Shown piece after piece: positions 16,902 to 25,665 of a DNA stretch of 40,147 nt. The notes under the pieces were generated by a model. The model made no database searches, was not told where the DNA came from, and saw only the letters and a program-made list of their open reading frames with translations. Source of the stretch: Streptomyces olivochromogenes (lineage in GTDB: Bacteria > Actinomycetota > Actinomycetes > Streptomycetales > Streptomycetaceae); contig NZ_JADDRL010000088.1 in the NCBI RefSeq assembly GCF_021538895.1, positions 1 through 40,147 of the forward strand, written 5' to 3'. Each line of letters starts with the position of its first letter. Within the stretch, counting starts at the first letter, position 1. The position numbers were made by a program, and so were the translations under genes.

Positions 16902-18266
16902 TCACAGCTCCGTCAGCCCCGCCCCCTTCAGCTCCCGCAGGTCGAAGGCCTCCGCCATGGTGCGGTATCCCCGGTCGCTGGGGTGGAGATGGTCGCCCGA
17001 GTCGTAGTCGGACCGCAGCCTGCGCGGGTTGTACGGGTCCCGCAGCGCCTTGTCGAAGTCGACCACGGCGTCGTACACCCGCCCCGCCCGGATCTGGGCG
17101 TTGACCTGCTCGCGCACCGCCTCCTGGGCGGGCGTCCAGCCGGGGTGGCCCTGGAAGGGCATCAGGGTGGCGCCGACGACCTTGAGGCCGCGGGCGTGGG
17201 CCTGGCGGACGAGGGTGCGCAGTCCCTCGACTATCCGGTTCGGGTCGGGCAGTCGCGGGTTGCGCAGGATGTCGTTGACGCCGAGGTCGATGACGACGAC
17301 CTTGACGTTCGTACGGGACAGTGCGTCGCGGCGGAAGCGGCCGAGGCCGCTCTGGTTCTCGGCGGGCCGGCCCAGGCCGTCGGCCAGCACCTGGTTGCCG
17401 CTGATGCCCTGGTTGACGACGCTGTAGCGGGGCAGGTCCCGGCCGCCGATGAGCGCCGTGCGCAGCCGCTCGGAAAGGACGTCGGTCCAGCGGTGGTTGG
17501 CGCCCACGGTGGAGGTGATCCCGTCGGTGAGCGAGTCGCCGAGCACGACGACCGTGCCGTGGGACTCGTTGCTCAGCACGTCCAGGGCCGTCAGATAGCG
17601 CCAGTACGGGGTCTGTTCGGTGTACGAGGTGGCCGTGGCGTCCTCGGTGTGGTCGCCCTGCGCGACGTACGACACCTGCCGCGCGTGCGGGTGGTAGGTG
17701 ACCGGACCCGACGGGGTGGGGGAGTAGGTGGTGACCAGGACGTCGGCGCCGCGCGGGACGTCGACGCGGACGGCGTCGCTCAGCACCTGTCCGCCGGGAG
17801 GCACGACGACGGCGGCCCGGCCGCCGAAGGCGAGCCGGCGCATCGTCTCCACCGCGGCCGCCGCGGTGTTCTCGCCGGCCGCGACCGCGATCGAGGCGTG
17901 CGTGATGGTCAGCGGCGACTGGCCGTAGAGGTTGGACAGCGTGATGCGGGCACTCGTACCCCCGGCGTCCGCGTGCACGACGTTGCGCACCGAGCGGCCC
18001 GCCAGGCCGGCCGTCTCCGTGCCCGGCTCGCCGCCCACCGGGGAGGCCGACCAGGAGCCGACCCAGGTACCGGCGGACGCGGGGGCGGCCGCGGACTCGC
18101 GGTGCGGGCGGCTGTCGGCGAGGGCGTCGCGGGGAGTGGTGTCGCCGGAGGTGACCGCGGCGTAGAAGGCGGCGGACAGGCCCAGGATCAGCGCCACGAG
18201 ACCGCTGATGACGGCGCGGTGCCATACGGGGGACGGCCCCGCACCTTCGGCGTGACGCCTGGTCAT
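16902..18266 (-). CDS. Secreted or membrane-anchored SGNH/GDSL hydrolase
   Basis: A protein of about 454 residues with an N-terminal membrane helix (about 18-36, ISGLVALILGLSAAFYAAV) and an extracellular SGNH esterase/lipase domain. Block I with the catalytic Ser is VVVLGDSLTDG (about 240), block III is LGVNDILRN (about 330), and block V with Asp and His is GDHLHPSDRGY (about 430). The region before block I (about 70-230) is a beta-rich accessory domain typical of Streptomyces SGNH hydrolases. An in-frame ATG at 18323 would add 19 residues; 18266 is preferred because GAGGAG lies upstream (12 nt) and the added residues are not signal-like. The substrate is probably an ester or acetylated glycan, not determinable here. 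Confidence 0.88.
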   Translation of the reverse strand: MTRRHAEGAGPSPVWHRAVISGLVALILGLSAAFYAAVTSGDTTPRDALADSRPHRESAAAPASAGTWVGSWSASPVGGEPGTETAGLAGRSVRNVVHADAGGTSARITLSNLYGQSPLTITHASIAVAAGENTAAAAVETMRRLAFGGRAAVVVPPGGQVLSDAVRVDVPRGADVLVTTYSPTPSGPVTYHPHARQVSYVAQGDHTEDATATSYTEQTPYWRYLTALDVLSNESHGTVVVLGDSLTDGITSTVGANHRWTDVLSERLRTALIGGRDLPRYSVVNQGISGNQVLADGLGRPAENQSGLGRFRRDALSRTNVKVVVIDLGVNDILRNPRLPDPNRIVEGLRTLVRQAHARGLKVVGATLMPFQGHPGWTPAQEAVREQVNAQIRAGRVYDAVVDFDKALRDPYNPRRLRSDYDSGDHLHPSDRGYRTMAEAFDLRELKGAGLTEL

Positions 18267-18431
18267 CGGTTTTCTGTTCTCCTCGGGCGGTAGGAGCCCG
18301 AGGCTCCGATCTGACGAGTCCATGATGCTTCATGCACTCGGGAGAGCTGACAGGGCCCTGCCCAAAACCCCCTTTCTGACAGACGCCGGGAACTCCTGTT
18401 CCGTTCCGGGAGTCGGTCAGGAAGGGACAAT

Positions 18432-19775
18432 GTGTGCGGGATCACCGAACGGGTGGAGCAAATGGAACGTACGGAGACGGCGACACGGGGCACCGCCCCG
18501 ACCTATCGCGCCATGACCGCCTTCACCGCCGCGGACATGGAGCGACAGCGCGGGGTACGACGCATGAAGCTCACGGCGACCGGGATGCTGCTGTTCGTGG
18601 CCGTGGTCTACGTCCTCGCCAAGTGGGCGTCGAACGCGGGCGCGGGCAACTGGGCGATGTACGTCGCCGCGGCCGCCGAGGCCGGCATGGTCGGCGCGCT
18701 CGCCGACTGGTTCGCGGTCACGGCCCTCTTCCGCCACCCGCTCGGCCTGCCCATCCCGCACACCGCGATCATCCCCACCAAGAAGGACCAGCTCGGCGTC
18801 TCCCTGGGCGAGTTCGTCGGCGAGAACTTCCTCTCCCAGGACGTCGTACGACAGCGGCTGCGCACCGTCGGCATCGGCAGCCGCCTCGGCGCCTGGCTGG
18901 CCGAACCCGAACACGCGGACCGGGTGACCGCGGAACTGGCCACGGCCCTGCGCGGCGCGCTCACCGTCCTGCGCGACTCGGACGTGCAGGCGGTGGTCGG
19001 CGAGGCCATCACCCGCCGCGCCGACGCCCGGGAGATCGCGCCCGGCATGGGCAAGCTGCTGGAGAAGATCGTCGCGGACGGCGGCCACAGACGGTTCGTC
19101 GACCTGATCGTCTCCCGGGCGCACGACTGGCTGGTGCTGCACGACGAGCAGGTCATGGACGCCATCCAGGGCGGCGCCCCCGGCTGGACCCCGCGCTTCG
19201 TCGACAAGAAGGTCGGCGAGCGCGTCTACAAGGAGCTGCTGCGCTTCTGCGCCGAGATGCGCGACATGCCCTCCCACCCCGCCCGCGGCGCCCTCGACCG
19301 CTTCCTCACCGACTTCGCCGCCGACCTCCAGTCCGACACCGAGACCCGGGCGCGCGTCGAGCGGCTCAAGGGCGAGGTGCTGGCCCGCGGCGAGGTCCAG
19401 GATCTGATCGCCTCCGCCTGGACCGCCGTACGCTCCATGATCGTCTCCGCGGCCGAGGACGAGCGCAGCGAGCTGCGCCTGCGCGTGCGGGCCTCGCTGC
19501 TCTCGCTGGGCACGCGGATGGCGAGCGAACCCAAGGTCCAGGACAAGGTCGACAGCTGGGTCGAGGGCGCCGCGGTGCACGTCGTCACCACCTACCGCAA
19601 GGAGATCACCTCCCTGATCACCGACACGGTGGCCGGCTGGGACGCCGAGCACACCACCCGCAAGATCGAGGCGCACATCGGCCGCGACCTGCAGTTCATC
19701 CGGATCAACGGCACGGTGGTGGGTTCGCTGGCCGGCCTGCTGATCTTCACGGTGTCGCGGCTGCTGGGGGCGTGA
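18432..19775 (+). CDS. DUF445 family membrane protein
   Basis: A 447-residue protein of the DUF445 (YheB/YjiN-like) family. One hydrophobic segment lies near the N-terminus (LTATGMLLFVAVVYVLAKW, about 48-66), followed by the family hallmark GALADWFAVTALFRHPLGLPIPHTAIIPTKKD (about 88-119) and a long helical region. A second hydrophobic helix is at the very C-terminus (VVGSLAGLLIFTVSRLL). Function is unknown, with an envelope role inferred. The start is uncertain: GTG 18432 has AGGAAGGGA upstream, and ATG 18462 has GGTGGAG close by. Confidence 0.88.
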   Translation: MCGITERVEQMERTETATRGTAPTYRAMTAFTAADMERQRGVRRMKLTATGMLLFVAVVYVLAKWASNAGAGNWAMYVAAAAEAGMVGALADWFAVTALFRHPLGLPIPHTAIIPTKKDQLGVSLGEFVGENFLSQDVVRQRLRTVGIGSRLGAWLAEPEHADRVTAELATALRGALTVLRDSDVQAVVGEAITRRADAREIAPGMGKLLEKIVADGGHRRFVDLIVSRAHDWLVLHDEQVMDAIQGGAPGWTPRFVDKKVGERVYKELLRFCAEMRDMPSHPARGALDRFLTDFAADLQSDTETRARVERLKGEVLARGEVQDLIASAWTAVRSMIVSAAEDERSELRLRVRASLLSLGTRMASEPKVQDKVDSWVEGAAVHVVTTYRKEITSLITDTVAGWDAEHTTRKIEAHIGRDLQFIRINGTVVGSLAGLLIFTVSRLLGA

Positions 19776-19784
19776 CGCCCCGGC

Positions 19785-20252
19785 TCACGCGCCGGTGGTC
19801 GACCCCGGCCGCACGATCATCAGGACCGTCACGGTGGCCCACAGCAGATTGAACAGCCCGGTGAACATGGCGAGCCGTACGGTCGCCTCCCGGGTACCGC
19901 CACCGTCCCGCGTACCGCCACTCTCCACCAGCGCACTCTGTCGCGGCAGCACCAGCGCGACCAGGACCAGCGCGGCGACCGCCGTCAGCGCGATCGACAC
20001 CACCAGCCAGGTGTCGCCGAGCACCCCCATGTCGCTCGCCGTGGCGAACCCGAAGACCGGAACGACGACGCCGACGAGGGCGTACACCCGGCAGATCCGA
20101 TGCAGCAGCGCCACGGTCTCCACCGCCCGCGCGTCATCGGGCGAGGCCAGCGCCCGGCGGACGGCGGGCGGAAACATGCTGGCGGCGACGGTCACGGGCC
20201 CGACGGCGACGATGGCCGCCAGGACATGGACGGCGAGCAGGAACTTGGTCAC
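19785..20252 (-). CDS. DUF2269-type integral membrane protein
   Basis: A 155-residue protein with four hydrophobic segments, beginning MTKFLLAVHVLAAIVAVGPVTVAAS. The HVLAA pattern and the later LHRICRVYALVGVVVPVFG stretch fit the DUF2269 family of small membrane proteins. The function is unknown. The GTG start at 20252 has a -10-like TAGCGT 6 nt upstream, so its mRNA is probably leaderless. It is divergent from the GlxA-type regulator, 153 nt apart, and is a candidate target of it. Confidence 0.8.
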   Translation of the reverse strand: MTKFLLAVHVLAAIVAVGPVTVAASMFPPAVRRALASPDDARAVETVALLHRICRVYALVGVVVPVFGFATASDMGVLGDTWLVVSIALTAVAALVLVALVLPRQSALVESGGTRDGGGTREATVRLAMFTGLFNLLWATVTVLMIVRPGSTTGA

Positions 20253-20258
20253 GCGCCG

Positions 20259-20264
20259 ACGCTA
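20259..20264 (-). promoter_or_regulatory. -10 box (TAGCGT) of the DUF2269 gene
   Basis: TAGCGT on the minus strand lies 6 nt before the GTG. It faces the divergent glxA-type promoter at 20394. Confidence 0.4.
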
Positions 20265-20393
20265 GGCGGGCACTGGACCTTGCAGAAGTGGCACTACTGC
20301 CATGAGCCGACGGATTCTCGCCAGGAACGGGGACCCTGGCGCTGCTGTGTGGAGGTGCTGGGGGTACCGATTGGCTGCATCCCGTCGTACGGC

Positions 20394-20399
20394 TACCTT
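20394..20399 (+). promoter_or_regulatory. -10 box (TACCTT) of the GlxA-type regulator gene
   Basis: TACCTT ends 6 nt before the ATG at 20406, with no ribosome binding site. A leaderless transcript is inferred. Confidence 0.4.
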
Positions 20400-20405
20400 C
20401 TTGCC

Positions 20406-21380
20406 ATGCACACCGTGGCCGTACTGGCGCTGGACCAGGTGATCCCCTTCGACCTCACCGCCGCGATCGACGCGTTCGGCTGGGTCCGGCTGCCGGACGG
20501 CCGCCCGGCCTACCGGGTGCGGGTCTGCTCGCCCGCGCGGGAGGTGAGCGCGGCGGCCGGGGCGTTCACCGTTCGGGCGCCGTACGGCCTTGAGGCGCTG
20601 GCCGAGGCCGACACGATCATCCTGCCCGGCGTCGCGGACCCCGAGGTGCCGCTGCAGCCGGAGGTGAGGGAGGCGCTGCGCGCGGCGGCGGCGAACGGCA
20701 CGCGCATCGCGTCGATCTGCGTCGGGGCGTTCGTCTTCGCGGCGACCGGCCTGCTCGACGGCCTGCGCGCGACGACGCACTGGGTGGCGGCCCCGCAGCT
20801 GGCCGCGACGCACCCGGAGGTGACCGTCGACCCGAACGTCCTGTACGTCGACAACGGCCAGTTCCTCACCTCGGCGGGCGCGGCCGCCGCGATGGACATG
20901 TGCCTGCACATGATCCGCCGCGACCACGGCTCCGCCGTCGCCGCGCACACGGCCCGGCTGTGCGTCATGCCCCTCGAACGGGAGGGCGGGCAGGCCCAGT
21001 TCATCGTCCACGACCAGCCGCCGGTCCCGGCCGGCGCCACCCTGGAGCCGCTCCTGGACTGGCTGGAGGACAACTGCGACCAGGATTTCACCCTGGACGA
21101 GATCGCCGCGAAGGCGGGCATGAGCACCCGTACCCTCAACCGCCGCTTCCGCGAACAGACCGGCACGACACCGCTGCAGTGGCTGCACCGGGCGCGGGTG
21201 CGGCGTGCGCAGTACCTGCTGGAGAACACCGAGCACCCCGTCGAACGCATCGCCGTACAGGCGGGCTTCGGCTCCCCGACGGCGTTCCGTGAACGCTTCC
21301 GCCGGGTGGTGGGGACGAGCCCGCAGGCGTACCGGAGGGCGTTCAGCCGGACGGAGGGGGACCCGCTGCCGACCGCCTGA
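20406..21380 (+). CDS. GlxA-type AraC-family transcriptional regulator (DJ-1/PfpI + HTH)
   Basis: A 324-residue regulator. The N-terminal DJ-1/PfpI-like domain (about 1-185) begins HTVAVLALDQVIPFDL and has a nucleophile-elbow-like ICVGAFVFA segment with Cys at about 107. The C-terminal AraC-type double HTH (about 220-312) has FTLDEIAAKAGMSTRTLNRRF and VERIAVQAGFGSPTAFRERF, ending in the family motif GTSPQAYRR. It binds DNA in the cytoplasm; the effector is unknown. It is divergent from the DUF2269 gene and may control it and itself. Confidence 0.93.
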   Translation: MHTVAVLALDQVIPFDLTAAIDAFGWVRLPDGRPAYRVRVCSPAREVSAAAGAFTVRAPYGLEALAEADTIILPGVADPEVPLQPEVREALRAAAANGTRIASICVGAFVFAATGLLDGLRATTHWVAAPQLAATHPEVTVDPNVLYVDNGQFLTSAGAAAAMDMCLHMIRRDHGSAVAAHTARLCVMPLEREGGQAQFIVHDQPPVPAGATLEPLLDWLEDNCDQDFTLDEIAAKAGMSTRTLNRRFREQTGTTPLQWLHRARVRRAQYLLENTEHPVERIAVQAGFGSPTAFRERFRRVVGTSPQAYRRAFSRTEGDPLPTA

Positions 21381-21405
21381 GACGACGTCCTGAGACGCCC
21401 CGCCG

Positions 21406-21708
21406 TCAGGCTCGGCGGTCGGCGACGGCCCAGGACGCCAGCGCCACGGCGCCCGCGACCCCGAAGACGGACGGCCAGGCGCCGACCTTCTTCGCCAGCG
21501 GGTGGGACCCGGCGAAGGCGGCGACGTACGCGGCGGTCAGCGCCCCCGCGGCCACCCCGCCGGCCTGCTCGCGCCACTGCCGCGCGGCGACCGCGCCCGC
21601 GCCGGCCAGGACGACCCCGCCGAGCTGCCGCTTCTTGGTCCAGCGGGCGACACCGTACCCACCGACGAGCCCGCTCGCGGCGACCACCGCGCTGGGAACC
21701 TTGGCCAT
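21406..21708 (-). CDS. Small membrane protein, unknown function
   Basis: A 100-residue protein with three or four short hydrophobic Ala/Gly/Val-rich segments and basic connecting loops (ARWTKKRQ, RQWREQ). It is therefore predicted to be a small inner-membrane protein. ATG 21708 follows GGGAGG at 5 nt, which decides the start against the longer open frame. I recognise no family. It is convergent with the AraC-type regulator. Confidence 0.75.
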   Translation of the reverse strand: MAKVPSAVVAASGLVGGYGVARWTKKRQLGGVVLAGAGAVAARQWREQAGGVAAGALTAAYVAAFAGSHPLAKKVGAWPSVFGVAGAVALASWAVADRRA

Positions 21709-21934
21709 GCCTGCCTCCCTTTGTCTGCTCTTGTCTCTCCCGGAGGCTAACGCCCCGGATGATCGGGGAACCGAACTTGAGTCGAGGCCTGTCAAGTCAG
21801 CCGCCGGCGGTGAGCGTGGGCGCGAAGCCGTCAGCCACTGAATCCCGGCGTGCATGCAGCCGGAGAGCACCTCACAGCCAACGCACACCACAGCCCCGCG
21901 CCACCGACCTCGCCGAATGGCAGCGGACCACTTC

Positions 21935-22402
21935 CTACGCGACAGGACACGTCAGTCCAGCCTTCACGCAGTTCGGAGAACATGACACGACCGCCACTGA
22001 CAGATACGACGGCCGTTCAAGGTAGAAGCCAAGCGACACGTCAGCTCCTGAACCCAGCCTCTCGGCAGTGGAGTCGACGAGGAACGCCAGATCGGTGGCG
22101 TCACGACCCCGACCGGAGGCGAACCGAGGCGCATACTCGCTCACGCGCGCCCCGAGCCAGAGGGCTGCCTCCTTGGCCTCATCCCAGGTGCCGCGAACCA
22201 GCGACCGCGGCTTGACGAGCCAGTACGCCGTTTCGAGCGGCGGAAGATCCACGACCGGGAACTCCGCGGCGACCTCGCGGTAGCGCTGGAGCAGCTCGGG
22301 CCTGCTTCCGGCTGGGGGCGGCTCCGGATGAGGAGGTCGCCGTAGGGCGTCGTCGTCGAAACGTGCTTTCGGCCCGACCCATAGATAGCCGTGGTGGTGC
22401 AC
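21935..22402 (-). CDS. Conserved hypothetical protein (HHHGYLWVGPK type)
   Basis: A 155-residue soluble protein beginning with a His-rich HHHGYLWVGPKARFD, then Pro-rich PHPEPPPAG, LLQRYREVAAEFPVVDLPPL and LGSGADVSLGFYLERPSYLSVAVVSCSPN. I recognise a recurring Streptomyces hypothetical family but no function. The GTG start at 22402 follows GAGGAA by 7 nt and gives the family N-terminus; the open frame upstream lacks support. The next upstream gene, on the same strand, is a DUF397-like gene. Confidence 0.72.
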   Translation of the reverse strand: MHHHGYLWVGPKARFDDDALRRPPHPEPPPAGSRPELLQRYREVAAEFPVVDLPPLETAYWLVKPRSLVRGTWDEAKEAALWLGARVSEYAPRFASGRGRDATDLAFLVDSTAERLGSGADVSLGFYLERPSYLSVAVVSCSPNCVKAGLTCPVA

Positions 22403-22495
22403 CGGTCGTTCCTCGTTGGGTGTCTTGGGTGTCGAACACCGAAGGGCAACCGGTCCCGGCTCCGAGCAGGAGTCGGGACCGGCCGGGAGGAGCAC

Positions 22496-22720
22496 TCAGA
22501 CCGAAAGCCCGAACCTCACCGGGTCGATGCCGGCCGCGTCGAGTTCTTCCGTGGTGAACCGCAACGGCTCCGCCTCCGGCCGCTTGCTGTCACCCAGGGC
22601 CCAGGCGTCGTCGCCGATCCGCGCCAGGGTCACGCATCCCTCGGTGCAGGGTCCTCCGCACGCCTTCACGAAAGAGGCCCCGCTGATGTCGAGTCCGTAC
22701 AGCTTGGTTCCGTCCAGCAT
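22496..22720 (-). CDS. DUF397-like small protein
   Basis: A 74-residue acidic protein with a Cys pair (CGGPCTEGC, about 22-30) and the stretch WALGDSKRPEAEPLRFTTEEL. The latter corresponds to the DUF397 core pattern (V-x-DSK-x-P-x-G/E-LRFT) seen in small Streptomyces proteins that usually sit beside XRE-type regulators, as with BldB/WhiJ-like pairs. The cysteine cluster is unlike classic DUF397. ATG 22720 and an overlapping GTG at 22723 are both possible after AAAGG. No function is assigned. Confidence 0.7.
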   Translation of the reverse strand: MLDGTKLYGLDISGASFVKACGGPCTEGCVTLARIGDDAWALGDSKRPEAEPLRFTTEELDAAGIDPVRFGLSV

Positions 22721-22885
22721 CACTGCACCTTTCTGCTCAGCTGATCGCGGCCATGTCTGACCGCCGCCGCCCCATGGAGGGCGGGAGTTTGTGAATGACC
22801 TCAGCCGTTTGGACGACGTGCCCAGCCGATACAGCGCGTCTGCTGCGGGCCTCCGGTCGGCGAAAGGGACCCGTGTGGAATCCCT
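22721..22885. other. Intergenic gap, nothing recognised
   Basis: This 165-bp stretch between two minus-strand genes presumably holds the promoter of the DUF397-like gene. I see no clear terminator or operator. Confidence 0.4.
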
Positions 22886-23377
22886 TCACTCCCGACACGG
22901 AGGGCCGACCGTCTCGGTCAGCCGCTCCCGACCGGCCCGGACCAGGGAGATGATCGCCCGAGGTGGACACAAGTCGCCTTCATACCTCGGGGGGATCAAC
23001 CAGTAGGTGCCCGGAGGTTGTTGACGGTCGAGCCGTGGCACGCCCAAGTAGGTTCCATGACCAAGACAGGTCGCGACGTCCTCGTAGGCCCAGACGAGTC
23101 CGGCATGCGGCTGAACGAGGGCGTAGTAGGTCCCACCCACGACCCGACGGTCGTAGAGGATGGATCCGCCCAACAACTCTCCGAGGGACACGGCGACATC
23201 GCCGCGATCCTCCGATCCAACAGCGGCGTGCACCACGTCGGACGCCATTCGCACCGCAGCGAATCTGCTTCCCAGCGGCAGCAGCGCAACTCCCTGCGCC
23301 CACCACTCGGCCCGTACCTGCCCGGGGATCGGATGGGAACCGGCCAGCCACTCGGCGATCGCCGTGTCCAAAGCCAT
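22886..23377 (-). CDS. Conserved hypothetical protein divergent from an HTH regulator
   Basis: A protein of about 163 residues beginning MALDTAIAEWLAGSHPIPGQVRAEW, with LLPLGSRFAAVRMASDVVHAAVG, VVGGTYYALV and the C-terminal PPGTYWLIPPRYEGDLCPPRA. It is a soluble protein of a recurring Streptomyces hypothetical family whose function I do not know. The LPLGSRFAAVR segment superficially resembles the N-terminus of bifunctional primase-polymerase-like proteins, but no catalytic motif follows. The start is uncertain: an open frame continues upstream to about 23527 and no clear ribosome binding site is seen. It is divergent from the regulator at 23582. Confidence 0.68.
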   Translation of the reverse strand: MALDTAIAEWLAGSHPIPGQVRAEWWAQGVALLPLGSRFAAVRMASDVVHAAVGSEDRGDVAVSLGELLGGSILYDRRVVGGTYYALVQPHAGLVWAYEDVATCLGHGTYLGVPRLDRQQPPGTYWLIPPRYEGDLCPPRAIISLVRAGRERLTETVGPPCRE

Positions 23378-23456
23378 TTGTGTGTCCACAGCCTGCCCCT
23401 GTCGTCGCGTTCCAGCGCTACGACAACCAGGGTCCAAGAACCACGTGTCCCAATCG

Positions 23457-23534
23457 AGGGCTTTGAAGGGCCTTCGACAGGACGCCTGAAGGGCTTTGAT
23501 GCGACCTTTTGGATGACGTCGGGCCATCCAAAGG
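23457..23534. promoter_or_regulatory. Candidate operator region of the HTH regulator
   Basis: The 204-bp divergent gap contains a direct repeat AGGGCTTTGA (23457-23466 and 23490-23499, 33 bp apart). It also has an imperfect inverted repeat, CCTTTTGGATG (23505-23515) with CCATCCAAAGG (23524-23534). The spacing and dyad symmetry fit autoregulation by the adjacent HTH protein, but this is inference. Confidence 0.35.
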
Positions 23535-23581
23535 ACTTACTGTGGAACGGTTGAACCGAGCCGCTTCTGGAGGTGCCGGTC

Positions 23582-24859
23582 GTGCCCCGTCCCGTAGGCA
23601 ACATCCGACTGAAGGCCGCCCGTCTGGCCGCGGGCTTCAACTCGCAACAGGGTCTGGCCGACGCCCTGACACGGAGCGCCAAGCAGATGGGCATCCGCGG
23701 CCTGTCCATCGGCGTACGGCAGGTGCGCCGCTGGGAGTCGGACAATCCCCCTTGGCCGCAACCGGATTGTCAACGAGTTCTCGTGCACCTACTGGGCCAG
23801 AGCATGGAATCGCTCGGATTCACGCCTCCGTGGGGTTCCAATGGTCCCCTGCCCGGCGAGACTCGGCGCCGCGTAGGCGCAGGCGGACCAGTCGCGTCAC
23901 CGGGCTCGTTGGCCGTGTCCATGCGGGCATCCGTCACCCCACAACCCGCCACGACCGGGGCCGACTTCGAAAGCGTCACCCGCTCGTACCGCCGCCTCTA
24001 CTGGTCCGTGGCGCCGACGATGCTGCACCCCGCGGTTGTCGCCCACGCGACGTTGGGGTGTGCCCTGCTCCCGGAGACGACGGACACGACACGGCGCAGG
24101 GTCGCGTCCGCGCTGGCGGAGTCCTACCTGCTCGCGGGACGAATCGAGTTCTTCGACCTCCGTGACTCGACCACCGCGAACGGCACCTATCTCCTTGCGT
24201 TGCAGGCGGCAGGTGAAGCCGACGACTCGCTCCTGGGTTCGGCAATCATCGCTCACATGGCCTTCGTTCCCGGCTGGGTCGGCGACCGCGAAACGGCCCT
24301 GGAGCGCATGATCGCCGCCCGCACGTACGCGCGGCGCGCACCGGCGTCCGCCGAGTTCCTCGGCTGGCTCGACGCGGTGGAAGCCGAATGCGAAACCCGC
24401 TGTGGCAACACGCGTACGGCGCTTCACCTGATCGGCCATGCGGAGGACGTGCTCACGACCGGCAACGAACATCCCTCGCCCGACTGGTTGGACTGGTTCT
24501 CACCAGCCCGGCTGTCGGCGTTCAAGGGGAACACTCAGATGACCGCCGGCCACATCCCACAAGCCCGTGAGTCCCTACTCGCAGCCCTGGAGGCGATGTC
24601 CCCCGCGGAAGACAAGCAACGAACAGTCGTGTTCGGCGACCTGGCAGCCGTCGAGGCAACCGCCGGAAATCCCGAACGCGCCTGTGAGTATGCGGGCAAG
24701 GCTCTCGATCAACTTGCGATCACCTGGTACGCCACAGGAATGGATCGCGTACGTGAGGTTCGACGCGCGCTCGCGCCTCATCAACACGACCGTTGCGTAC
24801 GAGATCTCGACGATCGGCTCTATGACTGGTCGACCACTTTCAGCGTACTGAGTCGTTGA
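23582..24859 (+). CDS. XRE-like HTH regulator with TPR-like C-terminal region
   Basis: A 425-residue protein. The N-terminus (NIRLKAARLAAGFNSQQGLADAL ... VRQVRRWESDNPPWP) is a divergent XRE-type helix-turn-helix. The remaining ~300 residues are alpha-helical with TPR-like repeats (LAESYLLAGRIEFFDL, LGSAIIAHMAF, LSAFKGNTQMTAGHIPQARESLLAAL, ATAGNPERACEYAGKALDQL), as in large Streptomyces transcriptional regulators. GTG 23582 is chosen for its 8-nt spacing from GGAGG; an in-frame GTG at 23573 overlaps that site. It converges with and overlaps the HAD gene by 20 nt. Confidence 0.83.
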   Translation: MPRPVGNIRLKAARLAAGFNSQQGLADALTRSAKQMGIRGLSIGVRQVRRWESDNPPWPQPDCQRVLVHLLGQSMESLGFTPPWGSNGPLPGETRRRVGAGGPVASPGSLAVSMRASVTPQPATTGADFESVTRSYRRLYWSVAPTMLHPAVVAHATLGCALLPETTDTTRRRVASALAESYLLAGRIEFFDLRDSTTANGTYLLALQAAGEADDSLLGSAIIAHMAFVPGWVGDRETALERMIAARTYARRAPASAEFLGWLDAVEAECETRCGNTRTALHLIGHAEDVLTTGNEHPSPDWLDWFSPARLSAFKGNTQMTAGHIPQARESLLAALEAMSPAEDKQRTVVFGDLAAVEATAGNPERACEYAGKALDQLAITWYATGMDRVREVRRALAPHQHDRCVRDLDDRLYDWSTTFSVLSR

Positions 24860-25502
24860 ACTCGCCGACCCGACCAGGCAGTTCAAGCAGGCTGTCGATC
24901 CGGAAGGTCGGCAGCCGCTCGGCTTCGGGGCTGTTCCATTGGATGGTGGCCCAAGGCCCACGACGCACGAGCGCGGTGTACATCCCGGCCTGGGTAGCAG
25001 GGCGAATGTCGTTGTCGCACCGGTCCCCGACGTAGAGGACTTCATCGACCTCGAAAGGAACTGCCTCGGCCACCCGCTTGAAGAACTCGGGATCGGGCTT
25101 GCTCGCTCCCCAGTCGTCCGACGTACCGATCAGATCGACGTCACGGTCGAACAACTCCCGCAGGATCCGCCCCGCCCGAACGGTCTGGTTCCCCGCGATC
25201 CCGAGCCACAGACCATCGCCGCGCAGCCGAGCCAGGGCCGGCCGGACGTCGGCGTACAGATCCTCCTCCCCGAACGTCTCCGGCCGCCCGGCTGCGGCCC
25301 GCCTCTCGCGCTCCTCGTAGAGATCGAATCCGGGTCGGAACTCCTGGAAGGTTTCCCGGTAGTCACGCCCCTGCGCGACGACGGCCCCGAACATCGCGTG
25401 GAAGGTGTGCCGCGGCACGCTCAGCCAGTCGGCCCAGGCCCCATACTCACGCGTCTCGTCCACGAGACACTCACCGACGTCGAAGACCACTGCGCGAATC
25501 AT
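24840..25502 (-). CDS. HAD-superfamily hydrolase
   Basis: A 220-residue haloacid-dehalogenase-like hydrolase with a helical cap (about 20-85). Motif I is AVVFDVGECLVDE: the nucleophile Asp8 is present, but the usual second Asp is Gly10, as in some HAD branches. Motif II is IAGNQT (about 101), motif III Lys is in GASKPDPEFF (about 130) and motif IV is VLYVGDRCDNDI (about 152-163). It is probably a small-molecule phosphatase or dehalogenase; the substrate is unknown. A -10-like TACCCT lies 6 nt before the ATG, so the mRNA is probably leaderless. Its 3' end overlaps the regulator gene. Confidence 0.9.
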   Translation of the reverse strand: MIRAVVFDVGECLVDETREYGAWADWLSVPRHTFHAMFGAVVAQGRDYRETFQEFRPGFDLYEERERRAAAGRPETFGEEDLYADVRPALARLRGDGLWLGIAGNQTVRAGRILRELFDRDVDLIGTSDDWGASKPDPEFFKRVAEAVPFEVDEVLYVGDRCDNDIRPATQAGMYTALVRRGPWATIQWNSPEAERLPTFRIDSLLELPGRVGEFNDSVR

Positions 25503-25508
25503 GTGGGC

Positions 25509-25514
25509 AGGGTA
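25509..25514 (-). promoter_or_regulatory. -10 box (TACCCT) of the HAD gene
   Basis: TACCCT on the minus strand lies 6 nt before the ATG at 25502. No Shine-Dalgarno sequence is seen. Confidence 0.4.
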
Positions 25515-25665
25515 GCGATGCGAGACGTGGAGGTCGGTCCAGGTGTCGATCTCTACAACCGCACCGCGGCCACGAAAGGGACCGATACTGCCAAAACCCA
25601 GCGAGGTTGGGCCAGTTGCGAGAAGGTGATCACTTCAGACTGGGCGTCGCGCGAGGTGGGACAGG

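Noticed and set aside
15379..18333. 984-codon minus-strand frame spanning the ABC ATPase, DUF1707 and SGNH genes
   Set aside because: It runs antisense through well-supported genes and has Arg/Ser/Pro low-complexity content; it is a shadow.
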